The notes under the pieces are model-generated. The model was not told the DNA's origin, ran no database searches, and saw only the letters and a list, made by a program, of their open reading frames with translations. From positions 1 to 32,305 of the forward strand of contig JADLGR010000302.1 in assembly GCA_020849175.1 (NCBI GenBank): a stretch of 32,305 bases of DNA, given 5' to 3'. This stretch comes from Deltaproteobacteria bacterium. GTDB lineage: Bacteria; Myxococcota_A; UBA9160. Shown here piece after piece: positions 15,625 through 23,965 of this stretch. The translations under genes and the position numbers were made by a program. How positions within the stretch are numbered: position 1 is the first letter of the stretch; each line of letters opens with the position of its first letter.

Positions 15625-15966
15625 TCAGGCCGCCTCGAGCTCGCGCACGAGAACGGCCATCTCGGCTTCGAGCGTGGCGAGTGCGGCGGCGAGATCCGTC
15701 AGGTCTGCGGTGCGACCCATCTTCTCGAGGCGAAGGGCGGCGTCGGCGGCGGCTCGGGCGCCGAAGTTCGAGACCGCTCCCTTCAGCGTGTGTGCAGCGC
15801 GCGCGACGAGCGCGGCATCGGCCGCATCCGCCGCGACGCGTACCTCGTGCAGCAGCTTCGGCGCCTCGGCCTTCATCGTGTCGACGAGCTCGGCGAGAAG
15901 ATCCTCGTCGCCGTCGAGCTCGGCCAGCATTGCTTCTCGATCGAACGCGACTCCCTCTCCGCCCAT
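15625..15966 (-). CDS. Stand-alone Hpt (histidine phosphotransfer) domain protein
   Basis: 113 residues from an ATG preceded by GAAGGAGAA. The protein is a single helical-bundle Hpt domain with the phosphorylated His in AAHTLKGAVSNFGA (H59) and the usual Lys and Gly next to it; AALATLEAEMAVLVREL forms the last helix. Such proteins relay phosphoryl groups between a receiver domain of a hybrid kinase and a response regulator. No kinase or receiver is adjacent, so the partners are encoded elsewhere. The upstream gene on the same strand is DAHP synthase 81 bp away, with a GC-rich hairpin between. Confidence 0.88.
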   Translation of the reverse strand: MGGEGVAFDREAMLAELDGDEDLLAELVDTMKAEAPKLLHEVRVAADAADAALVARAAHTLKGAVSNFGARAAADAALRLEKMGRTADLTDLAAALATLEAEMAVLVRELEAA

Positions 15967-15983
15967 GCGTTCTCCTTCGCATG

Positions 15984-16008
15984 CGGCGGGGCGACGCAGG
16001 CCCCGCCG
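15984..16008 (-). terminator. GC-rich hairpin between DAHP synthase and the Hpt gene
   Basis: CGGCGGGGC / GCCCCGCCG forms a perfect 9-bp stem with a 7-nt loop. No U tract follows on either strand. It lies about 40 bp after the DAHP synthase stop and just before the Hpt ribosome binding site, so it could attenuate read-through, stabilise an mRNA 3' end or shape Hpt translation. Confidence 0.45.
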
Positions 16009-16047
16009 TAGCGTCAGGGACCTTGTCGGCAGGACGGAGCGGAAGCG

Positions 16048-17109
16048 TTATGCCGTGCGGCGGCGCTCGCGGACGGCGTCGGCGAGCTGTCCGAACAGCG
16101 GCAGCGTTCGCTCCCATCCCATGCAGGCGTCCGTGATGCTCTGGCCGAAGACGGGCGGCTTGCCCGGTTCGAGATCTTGCCGGCCGTCCACGAGGAAGCT
16201 CTCGAGCATGATGCCGAAGACGTGCCGGCTGCCCGCCGCGATCTGCTCGGCGAGGTTCTGGACGACCTCGGGCTGCCGGCGCGGGTCCTTGCCGCTGTTG
16301 CCGTGGCTGCAATCGATCATGACGCGCGGCGGAAGGCCGAGCCGCGCGAGCGCGTCGACCGCCTGCGCGATGTGCTCGGGTCCGTAGTTCGGACCCGCCG
16401 TCCCGCCGCGCAGGATGACGTGGCAGTCGGGGTTTCCCCGGGTCTCGAAGATCGCAGCCACGCCCTGCTTCGTCACCGAGAGGAAGTGGTGCGGATGCGC
16501 GCTCGCCAGGATCGCGTCGATCGCGACCTGCAGCTTGCCGTCGGTCCCGTTCTTGAATCCCACCGGCATCGAGAGGCCCGACGCGAGCTCGCGGTGGATC
16601 TGGCTCTCGGAGGTCCGGGCGCCGATCGCGCCCCACGAGACGATGTCGGCGAGGAACTGCGGCGAGATCGGGTCGAGGAACTCACAGCCCGCCGGGAGGC
16701 CGAGGCGCGTCACGTCGAGAAGGAAACGTCGTCCCCTTCGCAGGCCCTGGTTGATCGCGAAGCTCCCGTCGAGATGCGGATCGTTGATGAGGCCCTTCCA
16801 GCCGACGGTGCTGCGCGGCTTCTCGAAGTAGACGCGCATCACGACGAACAGATCGGCGCGGTGCGCGTCGGCGATCTTGCGCAGGCGCTCGGCGTACTCG
16901 AGGCCTGCCGCCGGGTCGTGGATCGAGCACGGGCCGACGACCACGAGCAGCCGGTCGTCGCGGCCGGTGAGAACGTCAGCGACCTGCTCCCGGCTGCGTG
17001 CGACCGTCGCCGAGCCCTCGTCGTCGAGGGGAAGCTCCTCCATGAGGATCGCCGGCGGAATCAGCGGCTTGAGATTCTCGATGCGCAGGTCGTCGGTGCG
17101 GAAGTGCAT
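16048..17109 (-). CDS. aroG: 3-deoxy-7-phosphoheptulonate (DAHP) synthase, AroFGH class I
   Basis: 353 residues from the ATG at 17109 (MHFRTDDLRIENLKPL); the track's upstream extension is not homologous. The enzyme condenses phosphoenolpyruvate and erythrose 4-phosphate in the first step of the shikimate pathway. Class I signatures are present in order: VVVGPCSIHDP, MRVYFEKPRSTVGWKGLINDP, the SWGAIGARTSESQ substrate loop, GFKNGTDG, MIDCSHGNSGKD and GQSITDAC with the metal ligands. The length and N terminus are those of the E. coli AroF/AroG/AroH type, which is usually feedback-inhibited by an aromatic amino acid; which one cannot be read here. The gene is divergent from the tetR-RND operon. 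Confidence 0.95.
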   Translation of the reverse strand: MHFRTDDLRIENLKPLIPPAILMEELPLDDEGSATVARSREQVADVLTGRDDRLLVVVGPCSIHDPAAGLEYAERLRKIADAHRADLFVVMRVYFEKPRSTVGWKGLINDPHLDGSFAINQGLRRGRRFLLDVTRLGLPAGCEFLDPISPQFLADIVSWGAIGARTSESQIHRELASGLSMPVGFKNGTDGKLQVAIDAILASAHPHHFLSVTKQGVAAIFETRGNPDCHVILRGGTAGPNYGPEHIAQAVDALARLGLPPRVMIDCSHGNSGKDPRRQPEVVQNLAEQIAAGSRHVFGIMLESFLVDGRQDLEPGKPPVFGQSITDACMGWERTLPLFGQLADAVRERRRTA

Positions 17110-17164
17110 GCGGGCTCCGGTGGCGAGAGTGCGCGAGCCACCCGGGGCGCGCCAGGGCTGGACT

Positions 17165-17188
17165 CTGAACTTCCATTCAGTAAACTGA
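17165..17188. promoter_or_regulatory. Overlapping inverted repeats in the aroG-tetR intergenic region, candidate TetR operator
   Basis: CTGAA-N6-TTCAG (17165-17180) overlaps TCAGT-AA-ACTGA (17177-17188) in an AT-richer stretch of the 142-bp divergent region. TetR repressors of efflux operons usually bind such dyads by their own start, so this is a candidate site for the regulator encoded at 17252. A smaller CTCGG-C-CCGAG dyad at 17232-17242 lies next to the tetR start. Confidence 0.45.
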
Positions 17189-17251
17189 GCCGAGCGCCAT
17201 TTTTCTGATTTTTCCTTCAAGAGGGGCCGGACTCGGCCCGAGAGAGTCTCG

Positions 17252-17878
17252 ATGACCGCGACACCGGCCTCGCCTCCTCGTGAGCGGGCGCGCAGCGCGC
17301 GCCGGCAGGCTCTGCTCGAGACGGCCGAGCAGGTCTTCGCCGAGCGTGGCTTCGAGGGCGCCACCATGGCGGAGATCGGAACCCGCGCCGGCTACTCCGC
17401 GGGCAACCTCTACAACGTCTTCGAGAGCAAAGAGGCCCTGTTTCGGGAGGTCATCACGGCGAGCAGCCGGGCCCTCAACGAGGCGCTCGGGGCGACACTC
17501 GCCGCCTCGGCGCCCCTCGGCGAGACGCTCGACCGCTTCGTCGACGTGATGGTGCGCTTCGTGATCGAGCACCGCGCGTTCTTCGCCCTCTACGTTCGCG
17601 TGACGGAGGGCCGCGACTGGACGGCCGGGCAGCTCGGCGACGAGTGGCGCCGGCTGCGCGACGAGCACAACGCGACGATCGTCGCACGGCTTCGCCGCGC
17701 GATGACCGGCCGCGAGATCCCGAAAGAAGATCCCGAAGCGTGCGCCGATCTCGTCGGCGGCACGCTCTACCGCCATCTCGTTCGCTGGATCGACCTCGGC
17801 GGCCGCGAGGAAGACCTCGTGCGCAGCCTGCCCGGCGTACGGCGGCTGCTGCATCGGGCGCTGGGGGTGAAGCGATGA
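17252..17878 (+). CDS. TetR/AcrR-family regulator of the RND operon
   Basis: 208 residues. The N-terminal helix-turn-helix is typical: LLETAEQVFAERGFEGATMAEIGTRAGYSAGNLYNVFESKEALFREVI. The C-terminal ~140 residues are the variable ligand-binding helical domain, beginning with AFFALYVRVTEGRDW-type helices. Its stop overlaps the start of the membrane-fusion gene (ATGA), and the RND pump gene follows in the same way, so it almost certainly controls this operon, probably as an autorepressor released by a pump substrate. An AT-rich divergent region with dyads lies upstream. The ligand is unknown. Confidence 0.92.
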   Translation: MTATPASPPRERARSARRQALLETAEQVFAERGFEGATMAEIGTRAGYSAGNLYNVFESKEALFREVITASSRALNEALGATLAASAPLGETLDRFVDVMVRFVIEHRAFFALYVRVTEGRDWTAGQLGDEWRRLRDEHNATIVARLRRAMTGREIPKEDPEACADLVGGTLYRHLVRWIDLGGREEDLVRSLPGVRRLLHRALGVKR

Positions 17879-19005
17879 CGCGGATGACGTGGACGAGCTG
17901 GAGGACGTGTGCTGCGGTCGTGCTGGCGGGACTCGCGCTCGCTTGCGGCGCTCCGCACGAACAGGCGCAGACCGCTCCGGTGGCGGCGGCCGATCCGTCG
18001 ATCGAGGTCGAGACGGCGGTCGTCTCACGCGGCGCGATCCAGCCGCGGGTGGCCGCGCCGGGAAGTCTCGTCGCCCGCCGCCAGAGCGAGATCGGCGCCG
18101 AGGTGCAGGGACGGATCGAGCGCGTCTTCGTGAACGTGGGCGACCGCGTCGCCGCGGGAGACCCGCTGTTCCAGATCGACCGCTCCTCGTACGAGGCACA
18201 GCTCGCACAGGCGCGTGCGGGAGCCGACCTCGCGAAGGCGGAGCGCATGCAAGTCGAGTCCGACCTCGAGCGCGCGCTCGCCCTGCGCCGCAAGGACGTC
18301 ATGGCCGAGCAGCAGGTCGAGAAGCTGCGAACGGGGCTCGAGGTGGCGCGCGCGCACGAGCGGCAGGCGGCGCAGGCCGTCGAGCTGGCGAGCCTCGCCC
18401 TCGGGCGCACGCTCGCTCGCGCACCCTACGCCGCATCGGTCGCCCAGCGGCTCGCCGACGAGGGCACGACCGCGCGTACGGCGCCGCAAACCGTCGTCGT
18501 CGTGCTGCAAGAGGTGTCGCTGCTCGAGGCGCGGGTCGCGATTCCCGAGAGTCAGCTCCACCTGGTGCAGATCGGCGATCACGCAACGCTGCGCGTCCAG
18601 GGTCTCGCCGACCCGATCGACGCGCAGGTCACGAGCGTGAGCGACGCCGTCGATCCGGCGACGCGAACGTATCTCGTCAAGATGGCCGTACCGAACCCCG
18701 ACCACGCACTCAAGTCGGGCGTCTTCGTCCACGTCGAGATCACGCCCCGGCGAGCCAGCGAGGTCGTGCTCGTGCCGCGAAGGGCCGTTCGGAGCGAGGA
18801 CGGAGAAAGTCGGGTCTTCGTGATCCGCGATGGACGCGCCGTGCCCGTGACGGTGCGCCTCGGTCTCGTCTCCGAGTCCTCCGCGCAGATCGTCTCGGGC
18901 GTCTCCGTCGGCGAGGAGGTGATCGTCGGTGAGGCGATCTCGTCGCTCGCCGCCGGACAGCGCGTCCGCGTCGTGCGCGCCGAACGTCCGGAGGCGCGCT
19001 CGTGA
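17875..19005 (+). CDS. RND efflux periplasmic adaptor (membrane fusion) lipoprotein
   Basis: 376 residues from the ATG at 17875, overlapping the tetR stop by four bases. The signal ends in a lipobox, LALACG, so it is an inner-membrane lipoprotein facing the periplasm. A lipoyl/biotinyl-like half-motif (GAEVQGRIERVFVNVGDRVAAGDPLFQID) precedes a helical hairpin (about 110-185, rich in Ala, Glu and Arg), then the second lipoyl half, a beta-barrel (RVAIPESQLHLVQIGDHATLRV) and the membrane-proximal domain (VFVIRDGRAVPVTVRLG). It joins the RND pump to an outer-membrane channel; no TolC-like gene is in the operon, so a channel is supplied from elsewhere. Confidence 0.93.
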   Translation: MTRMTWTSWRTCAAVVLAGLALACGAPHEQAQTAPVAAADPSIEVETAVVSRGAIQPRVAAPGSLVARRQSEIGAEVQGRIERVFVNVGDRVAAGDPLFQIDRSSYEAQLAQARAGADLAKAERMQVESDLERALALRRKDVMAEQQVEKLRTGLEVARAHERQAAQAVELASLALGRTLARAPYAASVAQRLADEGTTARTAPQTVVVVLQEVSLLEARVAIPESQLHLVQIGDHATLRVQGLADPIDAQVTSVSDAVDPATRTYLVKMAVPNPDHALKSGVFVHVEITPRRASEVVLVPRRAVRSEDGESRVFVIRDGRAVPVTVRLGLVSESSAQIVSGVSVGEEVIVGEAISSLAAGQRVRVVRAERPEARS

Positions 19006-22000
19006 AGATCGCAGACGTCTCGATCCGCCGCCCCGTCTTTGCCGTGATGCTGATCGGCGGCCTCGTCGCACTCGGTCTGGTCTCGATGCCGCGTCTTGGC
19101 GTCGACCTGTTCCCGCGCGTCGAGTTCCCGATGGTGACCGTCGTGACGGTGCTCGAAGGCGCCTCGCCCGACACCGTCGAGCGCTCGGTGACGCAGCCGC
19201 TCGAGGAGGCGATCAACTCGATCGAAGGAGTCCGCAAGCTTCGAAGCGCGTCGAGCGACTCGCTCTCGCAGATCTTCGTCGAGTTCGACCTCGAACAGGA
19301 CGTCCACCGCAAGGCACAGGACGTTCGCGACAAGGTGAGCGAGGCGCGCGGCGAGCTCCCCATCGACATCGAGGCGCCGATCGTCTCGCGCGTGGACCCC
19401 GACTCGTCGCCCATCCTGACGGTGCTCGTCGCGGGACCGCAGTCGATCCGATCGCTCTCGGAGCTCGCCGACAAGCGCCTCAAGCCCCGGCTCGAGCGCG
19501 TTCCGGGCGTCGGGTCGGTGACGCTCGTCGGCGGCCGCACGCGCGAGGTGCGCATCTGGATCGATCCCGTCCGGCTCACGGGCTACGCGCTCGCCGTCGA
19601 CGACGTCCTCGGCGCGCTGCGCCGCGAGCACGTCGAGCTGCCGGGAGGACGCGTCGAGACGGACAGCGAAGAGTTCGTCGTCAAGACGCGCGGCAAGCTC
19701 ACGAGCCCCGCCCAGTTCGGCGCTCTGGTCGTCTCCGAACGCGACGGCCGACTGGTTCGCCTCGCCGACGTCGCGACCGTCGAAGACGGCATGGCCGAGG
19801 AGCGTACCGTCGCGCGCCTCGACGGAGATCGTGGCGTCTCGCTGCAGATCCGTCGCCAGTCGGGCGAGAACACCGTGGCCGTCTCGAACGCCATCAAGGC
19901 CGAGCTCTCGCGCATTCGCGAGACGCTTCCGCCCGGCATCGAGCTGGTCGAGACGCAAGACCTCGCGCGCTTCATCCAGAGCTCGGTCGACGACGTCTTC
20001 GTCGACATGGCCTGGGGCGGCCTGCTCGCCGTCCTCGTCGTGCTCGCCTTCCTGCGCAGCGGACGCTCGACGCTGATCGCCGCGACGGCGATTCCGTCGT
20101 CCCTGATCGCGAGCTTCTCGTTCTTCTATTTCTTCGGCTTCACGCTCAACGTCCTCACCCTGATGGCGCTCTCGCTCTCGATCGGCCTGCTGGTCGACGA
20201 TGCGATCGTCGTGCTCGAGAACATCTACCGGCACATGGAGCTCGGCGAGGAGCCACGCGATGCCGCGTCGAGCGGAACCCGAGAGATCGGCCTCGCCGTC
20301 GTCGCGACCACGCTCTCGATCTGCGCCGTCTTCGTCCCGATCGCCTTCATGGGCGGCATGATGGGCCGCTTCTTCCGCGAGTTCGGGCTGGTGGTGACGG
20401 TCGCGGTCCTGGTCTCCATGGTCGTCGCGCTGACGCTCACGCCCATGCTCTCGTCGCGCTTCCTGCGAGTGAGCCATTCGCACGGCAGGGTCTATCACGC
20501 CTTCGAGAGCGCGTATGCAGGCCTCGAGCGTCACTATCGCGGTCTTCTCGCGTGGGGCCTCGCGCATCGGCCGACGATCGTCGGCATCGCCGCTGCCACG
20601 ATCATCGCCGGCCTGCTCATCGCGCGCGGCGTCCCTCTCGATCTCATCGTCGAGGCCGATCGAGGCGAATTCAGCGTCTGGATGAAGCTCCCTCTCGGGA
20701 GCACGCTGCCGCAAACACAAGCAAGTGTTGCAGCCGTGGAGGAGGCACTTCGCGCACAGCCGGACGTGCAATCGGTCTTCTCGACGATCGGAAGCGGAAT
20801 GCAGAAGCGCGTCAACGAGGCGACGCTCTTCGTGCAGCTTTCGCACAAGAGCGCGCGCGCCCGGACGCAGGCGCGGGTGATGGAGGACACGCGCCGCGTG
20901 ATCGCCGGCCTCGGCCTCCCGCTTCGAGACTTCGCCGTGGAGCACATTCCGTGGTTCAGCGCGATGGGCTCGCGCTTCACGCCGCTCATGTACTCGATCC
21001 GAGGCCCGGACGTCGACCGGCTGAACGGCTTCACGCAGAGCCTGATGGAGAAGCTGCGTGCGGCGGGCGGCTACCCCGACCTGACGTCCTCGTACGAAAC
21101 GGGCAAGCCCGAGATCTCGCTCGAGATCAACCGCGAGCGCGCGGCGGATCTCGGAGTTCCGGCACTGCAGATCGGGAGCACGATCGCGACGCTGATCGGC
21201 GGCCCGAAGATCGCGAGTCTCGAAGAAGGCGGAGAGCGCTACGACGTCCGCGTACAGGTGCTTCCGGAGTACCGCGACGACCCGCTCAAGCTCGGGCTCC
21301 TCATGGTTCGGGCGCCGACGGGTGCGCTGGTTCCGCTGCCGAATCTGGTCTCGGCACAGATCGCGAGCGGGCCGGTGCAGATCGACCGCGAGAACCGTGC
21401 GCGCGTCGTGACGCTGCTCGGCAACGTCGAGGGCAAGGCGCTCGGCGATGCCGCTCGCGAGGTCGAGCGCTTCTCGAAGGACCTCGGAATCACGGGCGAG
21501 TACGAGATTCACGCGGCCGGGCAGACCGAGCACATGGCCGAGAACGTCGCGGCGATCAGCTTCGCGTTCATGATGGCGATCGCGGCGCTCTACATGATCC
21601 TCGCCTCCCAGTTCAACTCGTTCGTCCATCCCTTTACGATGATGCTGGCGGCGCCGCTCTCGTTCGTCGGCGCCTTCGCGGCGCTCTGGATCGCGGGCCT
21701 GCACCTCGACATGATGGGTCAGATCGGGCTGCTCATGTTGATGGGGCTCGTCATGAAGAACGGGATCCTGCTGGTCGACTACACCAACACCTTGCGCGAG
21801 CGTGGAGTCGAGCGAAACGAAGCGGTCCTCGAAGCCGGGCCGACGCGGCTGCGCCCGGTGCTGATGACGACCGTCGCGACGATCTTCGGCATGCTGCCCG
21901 TCGCCTTCGGACGTGGCGACGGATCCGAGTGGCGCTCGCCGATCGGAATCCTCGCGATCGGTGGCCTGCTGACCTCGACCTTCCTCACGCTGCTCGTCGT

Positions 22001-22148
22001 TCCCGTGATCTACACGCTCGTCGACGACGCGCAGGAGGCGGTCCTTCGCGCCGCACGCGGGCTGCGAGCACGACGTTCCGGCCGCGCGTCGCCGCGCCAG
22101 ACGGGCAAGGTGAGCGTCCCGCCCGAAGCGGGCCACGCGCCGCTCTGA
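19002..22148 (+). CDS. RND-family efflux transporter, inner-membrane pump
   Basis: 1048 residues, the normal length for HAE-type RND pumps. It starts at a GTG overlapping the adaptor stop (GTGA). It opens [18 protein letters not shown], as in AcrB/MdtB relatives, has twelve predicted membrane helices and two large periplasmic loops. The proton-relay residues are kept: the Asp pair of helix 4 in [13 protein letters not shown] and the Lys of helix 10 in [15 protein letters not shown]. These mark it as a drug or lipid efflux type (not heavy-metal CusA). The single adaptor plus single pump suggests a homotrimer. Substrates cannot be inferred; no outer-membrane factor is encoded downstream. Confidence 0.95.
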   Translation: MKIADVSIRRPVFAVMLIGGLVALGLVSMPRLGVDLFPRVEFPMVTVVTVLEGASPDTVERSVTQPLEEAINSIEGVRKLRSASSDSLSQIFVEFDLEQDVHRKAQDVRDKVSEARGELPIDIEAPIVSRVDPDSSPILTVLVAGPQSIRSLSELADKRLKPRLERVPGVGSVTLVGGRTREVRIWIDPVRLTGYALAVDDVLGALRREHVELPGGRVETDSEEFVVKTRGKLTSPAQFGALVVSERDGRLVRLADVATVEDGMAEERTVARLDGDRGVSLQIRRQSGENTVAVSNAIKAELSRIRETLPPGIELVETQDLARFIQSSVDDVFVDMAWGGLLAVLVVLAFLRSGRSTLIAATAIPSSLIASFSFFYFFGFTLNVLTLMALSLSIGLLVDDAIVVLENIYRHMELGEEPRDAASSGTREIGLAVVATTLSICAVFVPIAFMGGMMGRFFREFGLVVTVAVLVSMVVALTLTPMLSSRFLRVSHSHGRVYHAFESAYAGLERHYRGLLAWGLAHRPTIVGIAAATIIAGLLIARGVPLDLIVEADRGEFSVWMKLPLGSTLPQTQASVAAVEEALRAQPDVQSVFSTIGSGMQKRVNEATLFVQLSHKSARARTQARVMEDTRRVIAGLGLPLRDFAVEHIPWFSAMGSRFTPLMYSIRGPDVDRLNGFTQSLMEKLRAAGGYPDLTSSYETGKPEISLEINRERAADLGVPALQIGSTIATLIGGPKIASLEEGGERYDVRVQVLPEYRDDPLKLGLLMVRAPTGALVPLPNLVSAQIASGPVQIDRENRARVVTLLGNVEGKALGDAAREVERFSKDLGITGEYEIHAAGQTEHMAENVAAISFAFMMAIAALYMILASQFNSFVHPFTMMLAAPLSFVGAFAALWIAGLHLDMMGQIGLLMLMGLVMKNGILLVDYTNTLRERGVERNEAVLEAGPTRLRPVLMTTVATIFGMLPVAFGRGDGSEWRSPIGILAIGGLLTSTFLTLLVVPVIYTLVDDAQEAVLRAARGLRARRSGRASPRQTGKVSVPPEAGHAPL

Positions 22149-22154
22149 TTCGCC

Positions 22155-22168
22155 GCGGCGAGAGCCGC
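22155..22168. terminator. Short hairpin between the convergent RND and selD genes
   Basis: GCGGC-GAGA-GCCGC forms a 5-bp stem closed by a GNRA-type tetraloop and occupies almost the whole 21-bp gap between the convergent stops. There is no U tract, so it is at best a weak bidirectional terminator. Confidence 0.35.
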
Positions 22169-22169
22169 C

Positions 22170-23213
22170 TCACGGTGCGACGTCGACGCTCCCCGGTTCG
22201 CCCGCGACGAGCACGCCGATGCTCGCAGCCGCGGGAGTTCCGCGCTTGCGTAGCGCCGTGAGGAGATCTCCCTCGCGATCGGGCGGCACGGCGAGCAGAA
22301 GCCCGCCCGAGGTCTGGGCGTCGGCGAGGAGCAGCCGCTGCGCGGCGTCGACGTTCGGGTCGAAGCGGGCGTAGGTCGCAGCGTGCTCGAGGTTGCGGCG
22401 GCTCCCACCCGGAGCGACACCCTGTGCCGCGAGCGCCGATGCGAAGTCGAGAGCAGGGACAGCAGCGGCGGCGATGCGCGCCGCCAGCCCCGACCCGAGT
22501 GCGAGGTGCCGCAGATGACCGAGCAGGCCGAAGCCGGTGACGTCGGTGGCAGCACGAACGCCTGCGGCGAGCGCGGCGTCCTTCGCGTCGCGGTTGAGCG
22601 TGGTCATGAGCGCAATCGAGCGCGCGATCTCCCGCTCGCCGAGCTGCTGGCTTCGGATCGCAGCCGAAGCGATGCCGAGACCGAGCGGCTTGGTGAGAAG
22701 CAGTCTGTCCCCGACACGTGCCTGTGTCTGGCGGAGGTCGCGGCCGGGTGCGACCTCCCCGATCACGCACAGGCCGTACTCGAGCTGTGGCGACTGGATC
22801 GTATGGCCGCCGGCGATCGCGCAGTCGGCCTTCGCGCACTGCGCGCTCGCGCCGCGGAAGATGCGGCCGAGCACCTCGAGCGGAAGCCGCTCCTGCGGGA
22901 AGCCGCAGATGGCGAGCGCGACGCGCGGCTCGCCGCCCATCGCGTAGACGTCCGAGAGCGCGTTCGTCGCGGCGATCGCACCGAACGCCTCGGCATCGTC
23001 GACGTTCGGCGTGATGAAGTCGACCGTGAACACCAGCGGCGATCCGGACGGCGGGCGTACGAGGGCCGCATCCTCGAGCGGCCCGACGTCGGGGTCCACC
23101 CAGGCGTGTGCAAGAGGCGCAAGGCTTCCCAGGACCTCGACCAGGTCCGGCGCGGCGAGCTTGCGGGCTCAACCACCACCGGGGGCCAGCTCCGTCAGCC
23201 GGAACTCGCTCAC
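22170..23213 (-). CDS. selD: Selenide, water dikinase with selenocysteine at codon 15 (TGA read-through)
   Basis: Makes selenophosphate from selenide and ATP, the selenium donor for Sec-tRNA and selenouridine. The ORF track begins at 23099 and lacks the active-site loop. Reading upstream in frame gives a GTG at 23213 with an AGGGAGG site, then MSEFRLTELAPGGG-TGA-ARKLAAPDLVEVL. The TGA (23171-23169) stands exactly where SelD has its catalytic Cys or Sec, followed by the conserved Lys (U15, K18 against C17, K20 in E. coli). With TGA read as Sec the protein is 347 residues, the length of E. coli SelD. Later motifs are intact: TVDFITPNVDDAEAFGAIAATNALSDVYAMGG, GGHTIQSPQLEYGL and TDVTGFGLLGHL. The usual second Cys of the loop is Arg here. 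A SECIS-like hairpin follows the TGA. Confidence 0.9.
23132..23148 (-). promoter_or_regulatory. Candidate bacterial SECIS element in selD
   Basis: Minus-strand GGACCT-GGTCG-AGGTCC forms a perfect 6-bp stem with a 5-nt apical loop containing GGU. It begins 20 nt after the in-frame TGA, so the loop lies within the window at which SelB reads bacterial SECIS elements (loop roughly 16-37 nt after the codon). The GU in the loop is the feature SelB recognises in E. coli fdhF. Confidence 0.65.
23169..23171 (-). other. In-frame TGA proposed to encode selenocysteine
   Basis: Codon 15 of selD counted from the GTG at 23213. The codons on both sides translate to conserved SelD sequence (LAPGGG before, ARKLAAPDLVEVL after), so this is recoding rather than a start/stop boundary. 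Confidence 0.85.
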
Positions 23214-23226
23214 GTGCCCTCCCTGC

Positions 23227-23242
23227 CGGCCCGAGAGGGCCG
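23227..23242 (-). promoter_or_regulatory. Small hairpin just upstream of the selD ribosome binding site
   Basis: CGGCCC-TCTC-GGGCCG (minus strand) forms a 6-bp stem with a 4-nt loop, ending about 13 nt before the GTG. It may influence selD translation or simply be GC-rich chance structure. Confidence 0.3.
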
Positions 23243-23325
23243 CACGAGGCGACGGTCGGCGAGCCGGACGGGCCGGTCAAGTCGCGGCGTTCGATCGCGG
23301 GAAAGGCCTTCGGTAACAGGGGGTT

Positions 23326-23363
23326 AAAATAAAGACCCGGACCTGCCTTGCGACCGATCCGGG
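23326..23363 (-). terminator. Hairpin followed by a U-rich tract upstream of selD
   Basis: On the minus strand CCCGGA-N16-TCCGGG is followed by TCTTTATTTTAA. The 6-bp stem has a long loop, so it is a modest terminator. It lies after the sigma/anti-sigma/secreted-protein genes and before selD and could separate their transcripts; the same AT-rich run could instead contribute to a selD promoter. Confidence 0.4.
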
Positions 23364-23418
23364 CCTCCCTGGGAAGGGGATATTTGGCTATCTGCTCTAG
23401 TAGTGGCCCGCCAGCGAG

Positions 23419-23448
23419 AAAGGTGTCACGCCGGGGGTCACTTTTTTT
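23419..23448. repeat. REP-like hairpin (AAAGGTGTCAC...GTCACTTTT)
   Basis: AAAGGTG can pair with CACTTTT (one G-T pair), enclosing a partly paired GC core, and a T7 run follows on the plus strand. GTGTCAC and GTCAC repeat imperfectly inside it. The shape resembles a REP-type palindrome, but only one copy is visible here. It lies 22 bp after the secreted-protein stop, so it could also serve as a terminator on the minus strand (followed by TTTCTCG). Confidence 0.4.
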
Positions 23449-23470
23449 CTTCTCGGCAGAACGGCCGGCG

Positions 23471-23965
23471 TTATCGCCCCTCGGGGAGACTCTGGGGTGC
23501 CTCGTAGGTCGGCGCCAGGCGTACGACGAGCCGCCCGTCCTCGTAGCTGTAGGCTCCGATCACGACCTGGTTTCCGCTTGGCACGTTCACGTGGGTCCGC
23601 AGCATCCCCTGCACCTCGACGCCCATGCGAAGGCCTCGCGGCGTGAACTCTTCGGGCTCGACACTCACCCAGTGTCCGGTCGGCAGGTCGACCTGCCCCA
23701 TCTGCCGCAGCGCCAGCGAGAGCTGGCGGAGCTGGAGCACGCGCAGGGTCTGCAAGTTGAACTCGCGGCCCAGCATCCGCGCGAGCTCCGCAGCGGCGGG
23801 ATCGATCGTGCCGGGCTGCGCCGAGACGTAGCCGATCAGGACTTCGACGTGGACCGGGGTCGCGTGCGCGACCTCGCGCCCCGGCTGCTGCGCGTGCGCT
23901 GCTCCCGCAGCAACGGCCAGCGCTGCCAGCGTCGTAAAGCCTCTCAGGACCCTAGAGAACCGCAC
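23471..23965 (-). CDS. Secreted protein of unknown function, third gene of the sigma/anti-sigma operon
   Basis: 164 residues from the GTG at 23965, preceded by AAGGAGG and lying 14 bp inside the end of the anti-sigma gene; the track's longer frame is a shadow. A signal peptide is clear (VRFSRVLRGFTTLAALAVAAGAAHAQQ). The mature part has EVLIGYVSAQPGTIDPAAAELARML, then a Leu/Gln/Arg-rich helical segment (LQTLRVLQLRQLSLALRQ) and a beta-rich C-terminal part (GYWVSVEPEEF-type strands). I do not recognise the family. Its coupling to an ECF sigma and zinc-binding anti-sigma suggests it is a periplasmic sensor, co-regulator or output of that system (inference). Confidence 0.75.
   Translation of the reverse strand: MRFSRVLRGFTTLAALAVAAGAAHAQQPGREVAHATPVHVEVLIGYVSAQPGTIDPAAAELARMLGREFNLQTLRVLQLRQLSLALRQMGQVDLPTGHWVSVEPEEFTPRGLRMGVEVQGMLRTHVNVPSGNQVVIGAYSYEDGRLVVRLAPTYEAPQSLPEGR

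Noticed and set aside
17877-19005. Frameshifted second adaptor in the 17889..18932 frame
   Set aside because: It is the adaptor gene read in another phase; no independent motifs.
18579-22136. 1185-aa minus-strand open frame
   Set aside because: Antisense shadow of the RND operon with no domain; the plus-strand genes have full family motifs.
22170-23213. selD as a pseudogene broken by a stop codon
   Set aside because: The TGA is at the catalytic position, flanked by conserved sequence and followed by a SECIS-like hairpin; recoding explains it better.
23214-23470. tRNA-Sec (selC) or other RNA gene next to selD
   Set aside because: No T-loop GGTTCRA pattern or acceptor stem could be found on either strand.
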